From NCBI RefSeq assembly GCF_014640435.1, contig NZ_BMGY01000021.1, forward strand, positions 16,076-80,075: a stretch of DNA of 64,000 nt, written 5' to 3'. The notes under the pieces were generated by a model. It worked only from the letters and a program-made list of their open reading frames with translations. It had not been told where the DNA came from and ran no database searches. Of the stretch, positions 41,734-50,246 are shown piece by piece; the first letter of the stretch is position 1, and each line of letters opens with the position of its first letter. This stretch comes from Hymenobacter frigidus (GTDB taxonomy: Bacteria > Bacteroidota > Bacteroidia > Cytophagales > Hymenobacteraceae). The position numbers and the translations under genes are program-made.

Positions 41734-42771
41734 ATGTCCGCGCCCTCCGTGCTGCTTTCCATCGTTACCTGGAACAGTGCCGCCGTTATTGAGGCGTGCC
41801 TGGCCTCGGTGCTGGCGCAAACTCACACTGACTTTACGGTGTGGGTGGTTGATAATGCCTCGGCCGACGACACCTGTGCCCGGGTGGCCGCCGTGGCCGC
41901 CACCGATGCCCGCGTGCACCTGCAACCGCTGGCCCAAAACACGGGCTTCTGCGGCGGCCACAATTACGCGCTGGACCGCACCTCGTCGGGAGCGGTGCTG
42001 CTGGTGAACCCCGACATTGTACTGCGGCCCAACTACCTGGCCCGGGCGCTGGCCGTGCTGCGCTCCGATGCCGGCATTGGCACCGTGTGCGGCTTGCTGC
42101 TGCAAAGCGACGGCCCCAACCCGCGCATCGACAGTACCGGCCTGGAGGCCCTGCCCGACGGCCGGTTTCGGCTGCGCCACCACGGCCAACTGCTGGCCGA
42201 AACTGACCTCCGCCCCGGCCCTGTGGACGGGGCCGATGGGGCCCTACCCCTCTACCGCCGCGCTTTCATCGACGACCTGCGGGTGGAAGGGCAGTTTTTC
42301 GACGAGCGTTTTTTTGCTCATAAAGAGGACTGGGACATTGCCTGGCGCGGCCGCCTCTACGGCTGGCGCACGGTGTTTGAGCCCGGCTGCCGAGCCCTGC
42401 ACCCGCGCGAGTTCCGGCCCGCCGACCTGCGCCGCCGCCTGCGCCTGAGCGGCACCATAAAGGCCGATGCCGTGAAAAACCAGTGGCTGCTGCTGCTCAA
42501 GAACCCGCCGACGCGGCAGCTACTACCCATGTGGCTGCGGGCCCTGCCCCGGCAGCTGGCCATTCTGCTCTACGCCCTGCTGCTGGAGCGGCCTTCGCTG
42601 CGCGCCTACCGCTACGTGTGGCAGCACTGGGGCGGCATTCGGGCTACGCGCCGCCTGATTCAGGCCCGCGCGGCCCAGCCGGGTCCGGCTGCTCAATGCC
42701 GCACGCTGGCCCGGCCGCCGCTCACGACGCAGCCTGCCCCGACCATGACGGTCCAGGAGATTCTTACATAA
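41734..42771 (+). CDS. Glycosyltransferase family 2, rhamnosyltransferase-like
   Basis: A 345-residue GT-A enzyme with SIVTWNSAAVIEACLASVLA, VWVVDNASADDT, NTGFCGGHNYAL and LLVNPDIVLRPNYL (DxD equivalent), and QFFDERFFAHKEDWDIAWRG (acceptor-side acidic motif). This combination fits the WbbL/RfbF-like dTDP-rhamnose:glycan rhamnosyltransferase group, but the sugar is not proven. It is the last gene of the plus-strand EPS arm and has the tandem array in its leader. Confidence 0.9.
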   Translation: MSAPSVLLSIVTWNSAAVIEACLASVLAQTHTDFTVWVVDNASADDTCARVAAVAATDARVHLQPLAQNTGFCGGHNYALDRTSSGAVLLVNPDIVLRPNYLARALAVLRSDAGIGTVCGLLLQSDGPNPRIDSTGLEALPDGRFRLRHHGQLLAETDLRPGPVDGADGALPLYRRAFIDDLRVEGQFFDERFFAHKEDWDIAWRGRLYGWRTVFEPGCRALHPREFRPADLRRRLRLSGTIKADAVKNQWLLLLKNPPTRQLLPMWLRALPRQLAILLYALLLERPSLRAYRYVWQHWGGIRATRRLIQARAAQPGPAAQCRTLARPPLTTQPAPTMTVQEILT

Positions 42772-42889
42772 TTATTTGTCCCTGTACCTGTTGCGGACTT
42801 GTTTCTGACCGGCTGGCTTCGTAAAAACGCCTGTTTTATCAAAATAAGTGGGTTAAAATTCAGAAGCTGGTCATTCAGCCGATAGTGGT

Positions 42890-42933
42890 ATTGACATTAT
42901 TTTAATAAAATATTTTATTAAAATAATGTCAAT
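42890..42933. repeat. 44-bp perfect AT palindrome
   Basis: Bases 42890-42911 are the exact reverse complement of 42912-42933, without a loop. Each half reads ATTGACATTATTTTAATAAA followed by AT. The right end is 17 bases upstream of a perfect TATATTTG -7 box (42951-42958), so the palindrome covers the -33 region of the promoter for the secreted protein at 43040. It could be an operator, a cruciform site or a phase-variable element; no function is proven. Confidence 0.9.
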
Positions 42934-42950
42934 TTACTTGCTAAGTATAT

Positions 42951-42958
42951 TATATTTG
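42951..42958 (+). promoter_or_regulatory. -7 box of the secreted repeat protein gene
   Basis: TATATTTG matches TAnnTTTG exactly, in AT-rich DNA 81 bases before the ATG at 43040. A TTG at 42938-42940 is only ten bases upstream, too close for a standard -33 element, so the palindrome may replace or regulate it. Confidence 0.45.
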
Positions 42959-43039
42959 TTATATGCAATAATTATATAAGGCTGCTGACCAGAACGAGCC
43001 TGGAAAGCCCATGTAGCCATTCACCAAAACCTGTCGGCC

Positions 43040-44419
43040 ATGAAAATCAAGCATTACTTTCCGCACTTCTTGATTGTAGCTGCCCTGGCCTGGGCTACGC
43101 CGCTGCTGCCGGCCCTGCTGGTCGGGACCGGGGCCCAGGCGGCGGCTACCACCATCACCGGCTTCACGCTGGTGAACGCCGATACCGACCAGGACATCTT
43201 CGACCTGACGCCGGGTATTGTGCTGGACCTGGCCACACTGCCCACCAACCTGAACATCCGGGCCAACACCGACCTCGACCCGGTGAGCAGCGTGGTGTTC
43301 GCTCTGACCGGACCTCAGAACCAGTCCATCACCGAGAACGTAGTGCCTTATTCGCTGTTTAGCGACTTACTGGGCGACTATTTTGCCTGGACGCCGCCCA
43401 TAGGCAGCTACACCCTGCTGGCCACCCCCTACGAGGGCACGGATGGTACCGGGGCCTCGGGCGGGCCCCTCACCCTGAACTTCACGGTGACCAATTCGGT
43501 GGGCTTCGTGAGCAGCCTAGTGCTGGTGAATGCCGATACGGACCAGGATATTATGACCATTACCCCGGACATGGTACTGGACTTGGCCACACTGCCCACG
43601 CCCAACCTAAACATCCGGGCCAACACCAGCCCGGCCACGGTGGGCAGCGTGCAATTCGACCTCGTGGGCCGGCAGCCGCAGTTTAACATCGAGAATCTGG
43701 TGCCCTATGCCTTGGTGAGCGACTTCCAGGGCAATTACCCCGCCTGGACGCCCCTTTCGGGCCCTTACAGACTCACCATCACGCCCTTTTCCGGAGCCAA
43801 TGGCAGCGGAGTAGCGGGTTCGGTGTTCACCATTACCTTCGACGTGGCCAACTCGCCGGCGCTGCCAGTGCGGCTCACGGCCTTTGCGGCCGAGGCGCAG
43901 GGCTCGGCCGCCGTGCTGCTGCGCTGGGCCACGGCCACCGAAGAGAACAACCGCGAATTTGTGGTGCAGCGCAGCCTGAATGGCCGCGAGTTCACGGCCA
44001 TTGGCACCGTGGCGGGCCGCGGCAACACCACTACCCCCCAGGCCTACACCTTCACCGACAGAGAGTTGCCCACTCGCCAAGCCCTGCTCTACTACCGGCT
44101 GCGGCAGGTGGATACCGATGGCACCGCCACTTTCTCGCCGGTGCGCACGGTGAATCCGAAGACTGAACCCGGCAAAGTTGCGCTGCATATTATGGCCCCC
44201 GACCAGCCCGGCCTGGCCCTGCGCTACCAGTTTACCGGCCCGATGCTGGGCTCGGAACAAGTGGAGATGTACTCCATCATGGGCCAGCGGCTGGGCAAGT
44301 CCCGGCTGGCAGCCGATGGCACCGGCAGCATCCCCGTCGAGGGCCTGGCGGCGGGAACTTACGTGCTCCACTTGGTGAGCGAAAGCGGCCACTACGCCCG
44401 CCGCTTCGTGCTGCCCTAG
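43040..44419 (+). CDS. Secreted T9SS substrate with two copies of an unnamed repeat module
   Basis: A 459-residue exported protein. The signal peptide (FLIVAALAWATPLLPALLVG) is followed by two copies (about 38-152 and 156-272) of a module also found three times in the sugar dehydrogenase gene at 45355. The module marks are LVNADTDQDI, LDLATLP, LNIRANT, ENVVPYSLFSD and AWTPPIGSY. A fibronectin-like segment (LPVRLTAFAAEAQGSAAVLL, then ATATEENNREFVVQRS) leads to a C-terminal sorting domain (MYSIMGQRLGKSRL, GLAAGTYVLHLV). This indicates export through type IX secretion. The function is unknown; an adhesin or matrix role is inference. Confidence 0.85.
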   Translation: MKIKHYFPHFLIVAALAWATPLLPALLVGTGAQAAATTITGFTLVNADTDQDIFDLTPGIVLDLATLPTNLNIRANTDLDPVSSVVFALTGPQNQSITENVVPYSLFSDLLGDYFAWTPPIGSYTLLATPYEGTDGTGASGGPLTLNFTVTNSVGFVSSLVLVNADTDQDIMTITPDMVLDLATLPTPNLNIRANTSPATVGSVQFDLVGRQPQFNIENLVPYALVSDFQGNYPAWTPLSGPYRLTITPFSGANGSGVAGSVFTITFDVANSPALPVRLTAFAAEAQGSAAVLLRWATATEENNREFVVQRSLNGREFTAIGTVAGRGNTTTPQAYTFTDRELPTRQALLYYRLRQVDTDGTATFSPVRTVNPKTEPGKVALHIMAPDQPGLALRYQFTGPMLGSEQVEMYSIMGQRLGKSRLAADGTGSIPVEGLAAGTYVLHLVSESGHYARRFVLP

Positions 44420-44451
44420 CCCTGACCAGTAGGCAGTAGACTGGATTGGAT

Positions 44452-44498
44452 AAACGCACGGGTGCCCCGAATTGTCAATTCGGGGCACCCGTGCGTTT
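44452..44498. terminator. Bidirectional terminator between convergent genes
   Basis: Perfect 23-base arms (44452-44474 and 44476-44498) with a one-base loop, GC-rich in the middle, with AAA before and TTT after the stem. It lies 32 bases past the secreted protein stop and 23 before the end of the minus-strand pseudogene. Confidence 0.8.
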
Positions 44499-44521
44499 TG
44501 TTGAAATTGATTCCTGAAAAG

Positions 44522-45214
44522 CTACCTGTGCACGAGGCTGCGCACGGCGCGGCCCTCACTGGTTTCCAAGGTTATCTGGTAGAGGCCGGTGGGGAGGCGG
44601 GCCAGCCCCACCGTGGCCGCGCCATTGATGAGGGTGCCGTGGTTTACCTCCTGGCCCAACTGGTTCAGCACCCAGTAGTAGGCGGCGGCGTGGCCGGGCA
44701 GCGTGCCCACGGTGGCAAAGCGGGTACCCTCGGGGCTGCGCTGCAGGTCAAAGTAGGCGTTGCGCTCCTCGCTGGCCGTGGTCCAGCACAAGTGTACCCC
44801 GGCCGACTGCCGCTGGGCCGTAAAAGAAGTGAGCACTACCGGAAGCGGATTATTCGGAGCCAACACCTGCTCAAAAGCCAACTGCTGCAGTGCCACGGCT
44901 ACCGGTGGGCTAATGCCCAGGTCCGCGGCGGCTTGCTCGGCGCTGCCCAGCGTGCGCGGGTCGCGGCCGGTGAGTTGGGCAAACAGCACACCGGCCGCCA
45001 GATAAGAGCCCTATTCGCTGGGGTGGAAATAGTCGACGTTCCAAAGATTGAGCAAGCCGGCCGCCGGACTGTAGGAGTTGCGCATGGCCACGCCGGCCCG
45101 CATGGCGCGCAGCCAGGCATCGCCAATCGGCACCACGGCCAGCAGGAAGCCCACGCAGGCCCGCAACGTAAGCGGAAACCGAAAGACCTGACGCATAGCA
45201 AATCGAATAGGCAT
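44522..45214 (-). pseudogene. Decayed SGNH/DUF4886-like secreted hydrolase with T9SS tail
   Basis: One minus-strand reading frame is split by an in-frame TAG at 45011-45013. Upstream it reads VVPIGDAWLRAMRAGV and LLNLWNVDYFHPSE; after the stop it continues GSYLAAGVLFAQLTGRDP. The joined D-Y-F-H-P-S-E-(Y)-G-S-Y-L-A block looks like the C-terminal catalytic region of SGNH/DUF4886-type esterases, with TAT or TAC mutated to TAG. The N-terminal catalytic part is missing. After it come a fibronectin-like segment and a sorting domain (YWVLNQLGQEVNHGTLINGA) that seem to have lost the stretch between them. A downstream ATG (44989) could still make a 155-residue fragment. Confidence 0.75.
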
Positions 45215-45354
45215 TTTTCAGGTCGGTGTACAGTTCTCAGTGTCAGCAAATAGTAGCGCGAACCAGATAGTCCGCACTACTGTTCGCTGACCTGATACTT
45301 GCTTTAAGTAAATGATTATTAATTATTTACCAAGCAAATTGCATGAGCTTACGC

Positions 45355-48300
45355 CTACTGTTTCAGCAGCTTCAGCTGCGCCTGGGGCCGGCTGGGCCGG
45401 GTGCTGGTGTCAGCGCCGGAATCGAGCATCAGGTAGTAGACCCCAGTGGCCAGCTGCGCCGCTGAGAAATCAAGCAGCTGATAAGCAGTAGTTTCGGCGG
45501 CCAGCGTGCCAGTGGCCACGGTGGCCCCCAGGGACGTAACCAACCGGTAGCGCACGTCAGCCCCGAAATCGGCGGGCGGGCGCACGTAGAAGCGGCCATC
45601 GGACGAGGGATTGGGATAGGCCGAGGCCAGCGCGCCAGCGCCCGGGGCTGCGGCTTTGGCGGGCAAGGCAGAGGAGCTCGTCGCCATCCGAACGGCCTGG
45701 TTGGTTATGCTGAAGGTGATGGTGAGGGCTGTGCCCGCCGTGCCGCCGCCGCTGCCCGCCGTGTAGGGCCGGGCCGTGAGCGTGTAGCTGCCCACCGGCG
45801 GCGTCCAGGCGAAATAGTCGCTCAGGTAGTCACTAAACAGCGCGTAGGGCACCACGTTCTCGGTCTGGTTCTGCGTGGCCGCACCGCTCAGGGCAAACAC
45901 CACGCTGCCCACCGTGGCCGGACTGGTATTGGCCCGAATGTTCAGGTTGGGCGTGGGCAGGCTGGCCAGGTTGAGGGTGGTACCGGTGGGCAGGGCCTGG
46001 ATATCCTGGTCCGTATCGGCATTCATCAGGGTAAAGCTGGTCACCTGCTGGGCGACGCTGGCGGTGAAAGTGGCCGTGATGGTCTTATTGGCCGTCATGC
46101 TCACGCTGAGCGGATTGGCCGAGCCGGTAGCCGCTCCGCTCCAGCCCGTGAAGGTGAAGCCCGCCGCCGGCGCGGCCGTGAGGGATACCGTGCTGCCGCT
46201 GACGTAAGTGGCCTGGTTCGGGTTTTTCGTCACCGTGCCGCTGCCCGCGGTGTTCACCGTGAGCGTGTAGTTGGTGGCAGTAGCCGTGAAAGTGGCCGTG
46301 ATGGTTCTGTTGGCCGTCATGCTCACACTGAGCGGATTGGCCGAGCCGGTAGCCGCTCCGCTCCAGCCCGTGAAGGTGAAGCCCGCCGCCGGCGTAGCCG
46401 TCAGTACCACATTGGTGCCGCTGGGGTAGGTGGCCTGGTTCGGGTTTTTCGTCACGGTGCCGCTGCCCGTGGTGTTTACCGTGAGCGTGTAGGTGGTGAT
46501 GGCCTGGTCGATTACCGAGAAGGCCAGCGTGAGGGCTGTGCCCGCTGTGCCGCCCCCGCTACCCGCCGTGTAGGGCTGGGCCGTGAGCGTGTAGCTGCCC
46601 ACGGGCGGCGTCCAGGCGTTGTAAACCCCGCCGTTGTCCGAAAACAGCGCGTAGGGCACCACGTTCTCGGTCTGGTTCTGCGTGGCCGCGCCGCTCAGGG
46701 CAAACACCACGCTGCCCACCGTGGCCGGGCTGGTATTGGCCCGGATGTTCAGGTTGCGGGTGGGCAGCGTGGCCAGGTTGAGCGTGGCCCCGGCCGCCAG
46801 GGGCTGAATGTCGGCATTGGAATCAGCATTTACCAGCGTGTAGCTGCTCACGCTCTGTCCGCCGGTAGTGGCCGTGAAGGTGGCCATGATATTCTTATTG
46901 GCCGTCATGCTCACGCTGAGCGGGTTGGCCGTGCCGCTGGCATCGCCGCTCCAGCCCGCGAAGATGAAGCCCGCCGCCGGCGTGGCCGCCAGGCTCACGG
47001 TGGTGCCGCTGGCATACGTGGCCGCATTCGGGCTCTGGGTCACGGTGCCGCTGCCAAAAATGGCCGTGGTGAGCGTGTATGGTCCCGGCGTGCCGCCGCC
47101 ATCCGTGACGCTGAAGCTGATGGAAAGCGTGGTGCCGGGCGTGCCCGTGCCGCCGGCGTCCGAATAGGGCGTGGCCATCAGTACGTAGTTGCCCACGGGC
47201 GGCGTCCAGGCGTTGTAGTCCCCATTCACGTCGCTAAACAGCGCGTAGGGAGCCACGTTCTCGGTCTGGTTCTGGCTCTGGGCCCCGGTTAGGCTAAACA
47301 CCACGCTGCCGGTAGTGGCCGGGTTCACATTGGCCCGAATGTTCAGGTTGCGGGTGGGCAGCGTGGCCAAGTTCAGCACGGCCCCATTCACCAGGGGCTG
47401 AATGTCCGCGTTGGTGGCGGCATCGGCATCCACCAGGGTAAAGCTCGTGGCGGTGCAGTTGGGGTCGAGACGCACCTCCCGGGTGGTAGCCAGCCCTCCG
47501 GCATCGGTCACAGTCAGCGAAATGGTATAGTAGTAGGTTTCGGTGCCACAGCCGTAGGGTACGATGGTGGCACTGGTCTGGCGGGTGGTGTCGATTGGTT
47601 CCGGGTGCGAGTGCGCCTCGTGGTGCAGGGTGGTTTGCCACTGGTAGCTCAGTAAGCGACCGCTGTGCTCCGCATCGATAACCGTGGCGCGCAGCTGGTA
47701 AATAGTGTTGCCCGTGAGCGGGTACTGGGTGCCAGCGGCCGGGCTGGTGATGGTGACCTGCGGCGGGGTATTATTGGCCGAAATAGTCAGCGTTTTTTGG
47801 TTGGTTAGGCCCGCGCTGTTGCGCACGGTCAGCGTCACGGGGTAGTTGACGGGCGCGCTGCTGGGGGCCGTGAACGTGTGGCTGGGGTTGGCGGCCGTGC
47901 TGGTGGGCGTGCCGTCGCCGAAGTTCCAGAGGTAGGTCAGGGCGCTGCCGCCGGGGTCTGAGGACCCGCTGCCCGTGAACTGCACCAGCAGCGGGCTCGG
48001 CCCAAACGTCTCGTTCGACGTGGCCACGGCCACCGGCGGAACCCCCGTGCTCCCGTAGCTGATTTTGCGGATTTCCGAAGGATAGAAATTGACGTAGAAC
48101 AGCCCGGTTTCGGTGGGGCTCACGGCGAAGGCCACCGGCACGGCCCCGCTGTCTACGAAGGTGCCCACGGCGCTGGGCTGGTTGCTGCTGTTCACGGTCA
48201 GGTTACGAATCCAGCCGCCCACGTAATCCCCGAAAAAGTAGGTATTGCGGTACTGTACCGGAAAGTCGGTGTAGGGATAAAACACCCCGCCCGTGGAGGC

Positions 48301-49623
48301 GCTGCCCCCAAACTGCAGGCCTGAAACGGGCGAACCAGCCGTCCCAATATCCACGGTGGTAGCCGTGGAGCCGCTGAACGTGCCCGTGCGCGAGGGCCCC
48401 GCCCCGTGGCCCCAGTCGATGAGCGGCCGGGTCTGCACGAAGATGGGCACGCTGCTCGGAATGGTCTGGCTGGTATTGCAGGAATTATTGAACGCGGCCG
48501 TGCCCGTGGGCGTGGCCTGCTTCACCAAGTCCTGAAAGTAAAAAAACTGCTTGGTGCAGCCGCCCGTGTTGTAGAGCGGATTGGGAGCATCGCGGTTGTA
48601 CACGTTGGAGTTGGTGAAGGCATCGTAGGGCGTGAGGCCTTCAAACAACGGCCAGCCCAGGTTTTGGCGGGGCCGGTCCACCACGTTCACTTCCTCCCAG
48701 CTGGCGGCCCCCACATCGCCGATGTAGAGCACGCCGGGGCTGCCGGCGGTGGGGTCGGGGCTGCCCGTGCCGGGCTTCAGGCACATCCGAAACGGGTTTC
48801 GGAAGCCCAGGGCCCACACCTTGGACCGAGCCGTGTTGGGGTTGCCCGATTCGTAGAACGGGTTGCTGGGAATGCCCGCGCCGGTGTTGGCATCAATGCG
48901 CAAAATCTTGCCGCTGAGGCAGTCTACCAGCTGGGCGCGCAACGAGCCCACGTCCTCCTTGGCCCGGATAATGCCATCGGCCAGGGCCTGGGCGGCGTAG
49001 GTGGCGTTGTAGTTGCCGAGGTCCGGGTACGGGTGGGCTCCGTCGCCCGTCGACACCAGCAGCGTGCCATCGGTACCAAATACCAGGGCATTGGTTACGT
49101 GGCCGTTGAAGGTGGAGGGAATACCGTTCGACTTGGTAGTCCCAATCAGGACTTTGCGGCTGGCCTGGTTCACGCTGTAGCCCGTGCCGGCGGCCGTGGC
49201 CGTGTAGCGCGTGAGCCGCCCAATGGTGGCGCTGTTGTAGTCGTTGGTGGCGGCATTATAATTGGCCGTGCCGAAATTCATCAGGTAGTGGCGGTCCACC
49301 ACGTACAGCAGGTAGATGTAGCCGTTGGTGCTAAAATTCGGGTCGAGGGTGAAACCCAGCAGGCCGTGGTCGGCCCAGCCCCCTACTTCGGGCGAAATAT
49401 CCAGCACCAGCTGCCGCTGGCCGTTCACCACTACCCACACTTTGCCCGGTCGCTCCCACACAAACATCTTGTTGCCGGTGCTGGTGAAGGTTACCCCCAC
49501 CGCCTCGTTCCAGCCCGCCGAAACAACCGTAGAAGTAAAGCCCGCAGGCGGGGTTTGGGCGCTTAGCGTCAGACCACAACAGGCCAGCAAACTAGCCAGC
49601 AGCAAAGAAGAAAGATGTTTCAT
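45355..49623 (-). CDS. Giant secreted glucose/sorbosone dehydrogenase-like protein, PKD, InlB repeats, T9SS tail
   Basis: A 1,422-residue exported protein. It has a signal peptide (MKHLSSLLLASLLACCGLTL), then a six-bladed PQQ-type sugar dehydrogenase domain (about 27-540) with GGWADHGLLGFTLDPNF, LLVSTGDGAHPYPDLG, SGKILRIDANTGAG and GFRNPFRM. A PKD domain (about 545-630) has YLWNFGDGTPTSTAANPSHT. The C-terminal half has three copies of the unnamed module shared with the gene at 43040, interleaved with three InlB-B-type repeats (GSGTVTKNPNQATY, FTFTGWSG). A T9SS sorting domain ends it (ASAYPNPSSDGRFYV). The dehydrogenase part would oxidise a sugar at the surface; the substrate is unknown. Copies are nearly identical at DNA level. 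Confidence 0.88.
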   Translation of the reverse strand: MKHLSSLLLASLLACCGLTLSAQTPPAGFTSTVVSAGWNEAVGVTFTSTGNKMFVWERPGKVWVVVNGQRQLVLDISPEVGGWADHGLLGFTLDPNFSTNGYIYLLYVVDRHYLMNFGTANYNAATNDYNSATIGRLTRYTATAAGTGYSVNQASRKVLIGTTKSNGIPSTFNGHVTNALVFGTDGTLLVSTGDGAHPYPDLGNYNATYAAQALADGIIRAKEDVGSLRAQLVDCLSGKILRIDANTGAGIPSNPFYESGNPNTARSKVWALGFRNPFRMCLKPGTGSPDPTAGSPGVLYIGDVGAASWEEVNVVDRPRQNLGWPLFEGLTPYDAFTNSNVYNRDAPNPLYNTGGCTKQFFYFQDLVKQATPTGTAAFNNSCNTSQTIPSSVPIFVQTRPLIDWGHGAGPSRTGTFSGSTATTVDIGTAGSPVSGLQFGGSASTGGVFYPYTDFPVQYRNTYFFGDYVGGWIRNLTVNSSNQPSAVGTFVDSGAVPVAFAVSPTETGLFYVNFYPSEIRKISYGSTGVPPVAVATSNETFGPSPLLVQFTGSGSSDPGGSALTYLWNFGDGTPTSTAANPSHTFTAPSSAPVNYPVTLTVRNSAGLTNQKTLTISANNTPPQVTITSPAAGTQYPLTGNTIYQLRATVIDAEHSGRLLSYQWQTTLHHEAHSHPEPIDTTRQTSATIVPYGCGTETYYYTISLTVTDAGGLATTREVRLDPNCTATSFTLVDADAATNADIQPLVNGAVLNLATLPTRNLNIRANVNPATTGSVVFSLTGAQSQNQTENVAPYALFSDVNGDYNAWTPPVGNYVLMATPYSDAGGTGTPGTTLSISFSVTDGGGTPGPYTLTTAIFGSGTVTQSPNAATYASGTTVSLAATPAAGFIFAGWSGDASGTANPLSVSMTANKNIMATFTATTGGQSVSSYTLVNADSNADIQPLAAGATLNLATLPTRNLNIRANTSPATVGSVVFALSGAATQNQTENVVPYALFSDNGGVYNAWTPPVGSYTLTAQPYTAGSGGGTAGTALTLAFSVIDQAITTYTLTVNTTGSGTVTKNPNQATYPSGTNVVLTATPAAGFTFTGWSGAATGSANPLSVSMTANRTITATFTATATNYTLTVNTAGSGTVTKNPNQATYVSGSTVSLTAAPAAGFTFTGWSGAATGSANPLSVSMTANKTITATFTASVAQQVTSFTLMNADTDQDIQALPTGTTLNLASLPTPNLNIRANTSPATVGSVVFALSGAATQNQTENVVPYALFSDYLSDYFAWTPPVGSYTLTARPYTAGSGGGTAGTALTITFSITNQAVRMATSSSALPAKAAAPGAGALASAYPNPSSDGRFYVRPPADFGADVRYRLVTSLGATVATGTLAAETTAYQLLDFSAAQLATGVYYLMLDSGADTSTRPSRPQAQLKLLKQ

Positions 49624-49794
49624 GACAGTGAGGTTTAACAGAAATACTAAAAGAAAACCGGCTGCAATCCGGGCACCGCCGGGGCCAGTGGCGCAGCAGT
49701 GCGCGGTTCGGCTGGTGAGCGTACCAGCGCTCCAATACCAGCGGCAGGCCGCGTTGGCCGGAGCCGAAAGGCTCAGCCCGCATCGTGGGCTCGT

Positions 49795-50050
49795 TCAAAA
49801 AGGGGTGCAGCGCGGGGGCCGCTTGCTGATTAGCAGGCAGAAGGTGATGGGCGCGCCATTGCCGGTGGCAGGGTCCAGGCGCAGGATTTTCCCTCTCAGG
49901 CAGTCTGCCAACTGCACCCGCAAGCCCCCCTTTCTTCTGGCCGTGACGATGCCAACGGCTGAGGTTTTGGCGTAGCAGGTTTCGTAGTAACTGCCTGAAT
50001 CCGGTGCCCAGTGGGCCCCGTCACCGGTTAATTCGCCGGGCGGTGAGCTA
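49795..50050 (-). pseudogene. Remnant of a second sugar dehydrogenase gene
   Basis: The minus strand encodes ELTGDGAHWAPDSGSYYETC and VQLADCLRGKILRLDPATGN, clearly homologous to the neighbouring dehydrogenase (VSTGDGAHPYPDLGNYNATY and LRAQLVDCLSGKILRIDANT). The fragment has no start, covers only about 80 residues of the propeller, loses similarity soon after and stops at 49795-49797. It is a decayed tandem paralogue. The sequence from 49624 to 49794 may hold further degraded parts, but I cannot align it. Confidence 0.75.
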
Positions 50051-50202
50051 AGAAGCTGTTTGAGTTAATAAGACGGTCATGCTGAGCGCAGTCGAAGCAT
50101 CTCTACCGCTTCGTTGCACCGGCTCAAGCGAAGCGGTAGAGATGCTTCGACAAGCTCAGCATGACCGTTTCAGAATGATTTTAGCTAACTCAGACAGCTT
50201 CT
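50051..50202. repeat. REP-like dispersed inverted repeat, copy 4
   Basis: Inner arms 50073-50111 and 50131-50168 (core GGTCATGCTGAGC) pair with a one-base bulge and a short mismatch. Outer 17-base arms (50051-50067 and 50186-50202) pair at 16 positions. It lies between the dehydrogenase remnant and the end of the ATP-grasp gene. Confidence 0.8.
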
Positions 50203-50246
50203 AAGGCCTGAATAAATAATGGATAGCGAAGTGCCATCGGCCTGTT

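Noticed and set aside
41371..41762. Open frames on both strands reading through the 22-bp array, seemingly a repeat protein
   Set aside because: The unit has no stop in any frame, so every frame stays open. The products are just frame-dependent 22-residue periodicities with no start context.
21011..42771. Cellulose/BcsA-type or ABC-dependent capsule system
   Set aside because: No synthase, ABC transporter (KpsMT) or BcsA motif is present; Wzc autokinase, Wzx and Wzy-like proteins point to the Wzy-dependent route.
48406..49566. A 386-codon plus-strand frame inside the sugar dehydrogenase gene
   Set aside because: No signal or domain; the opposite strand has a clear multidomain protein over the same bases.
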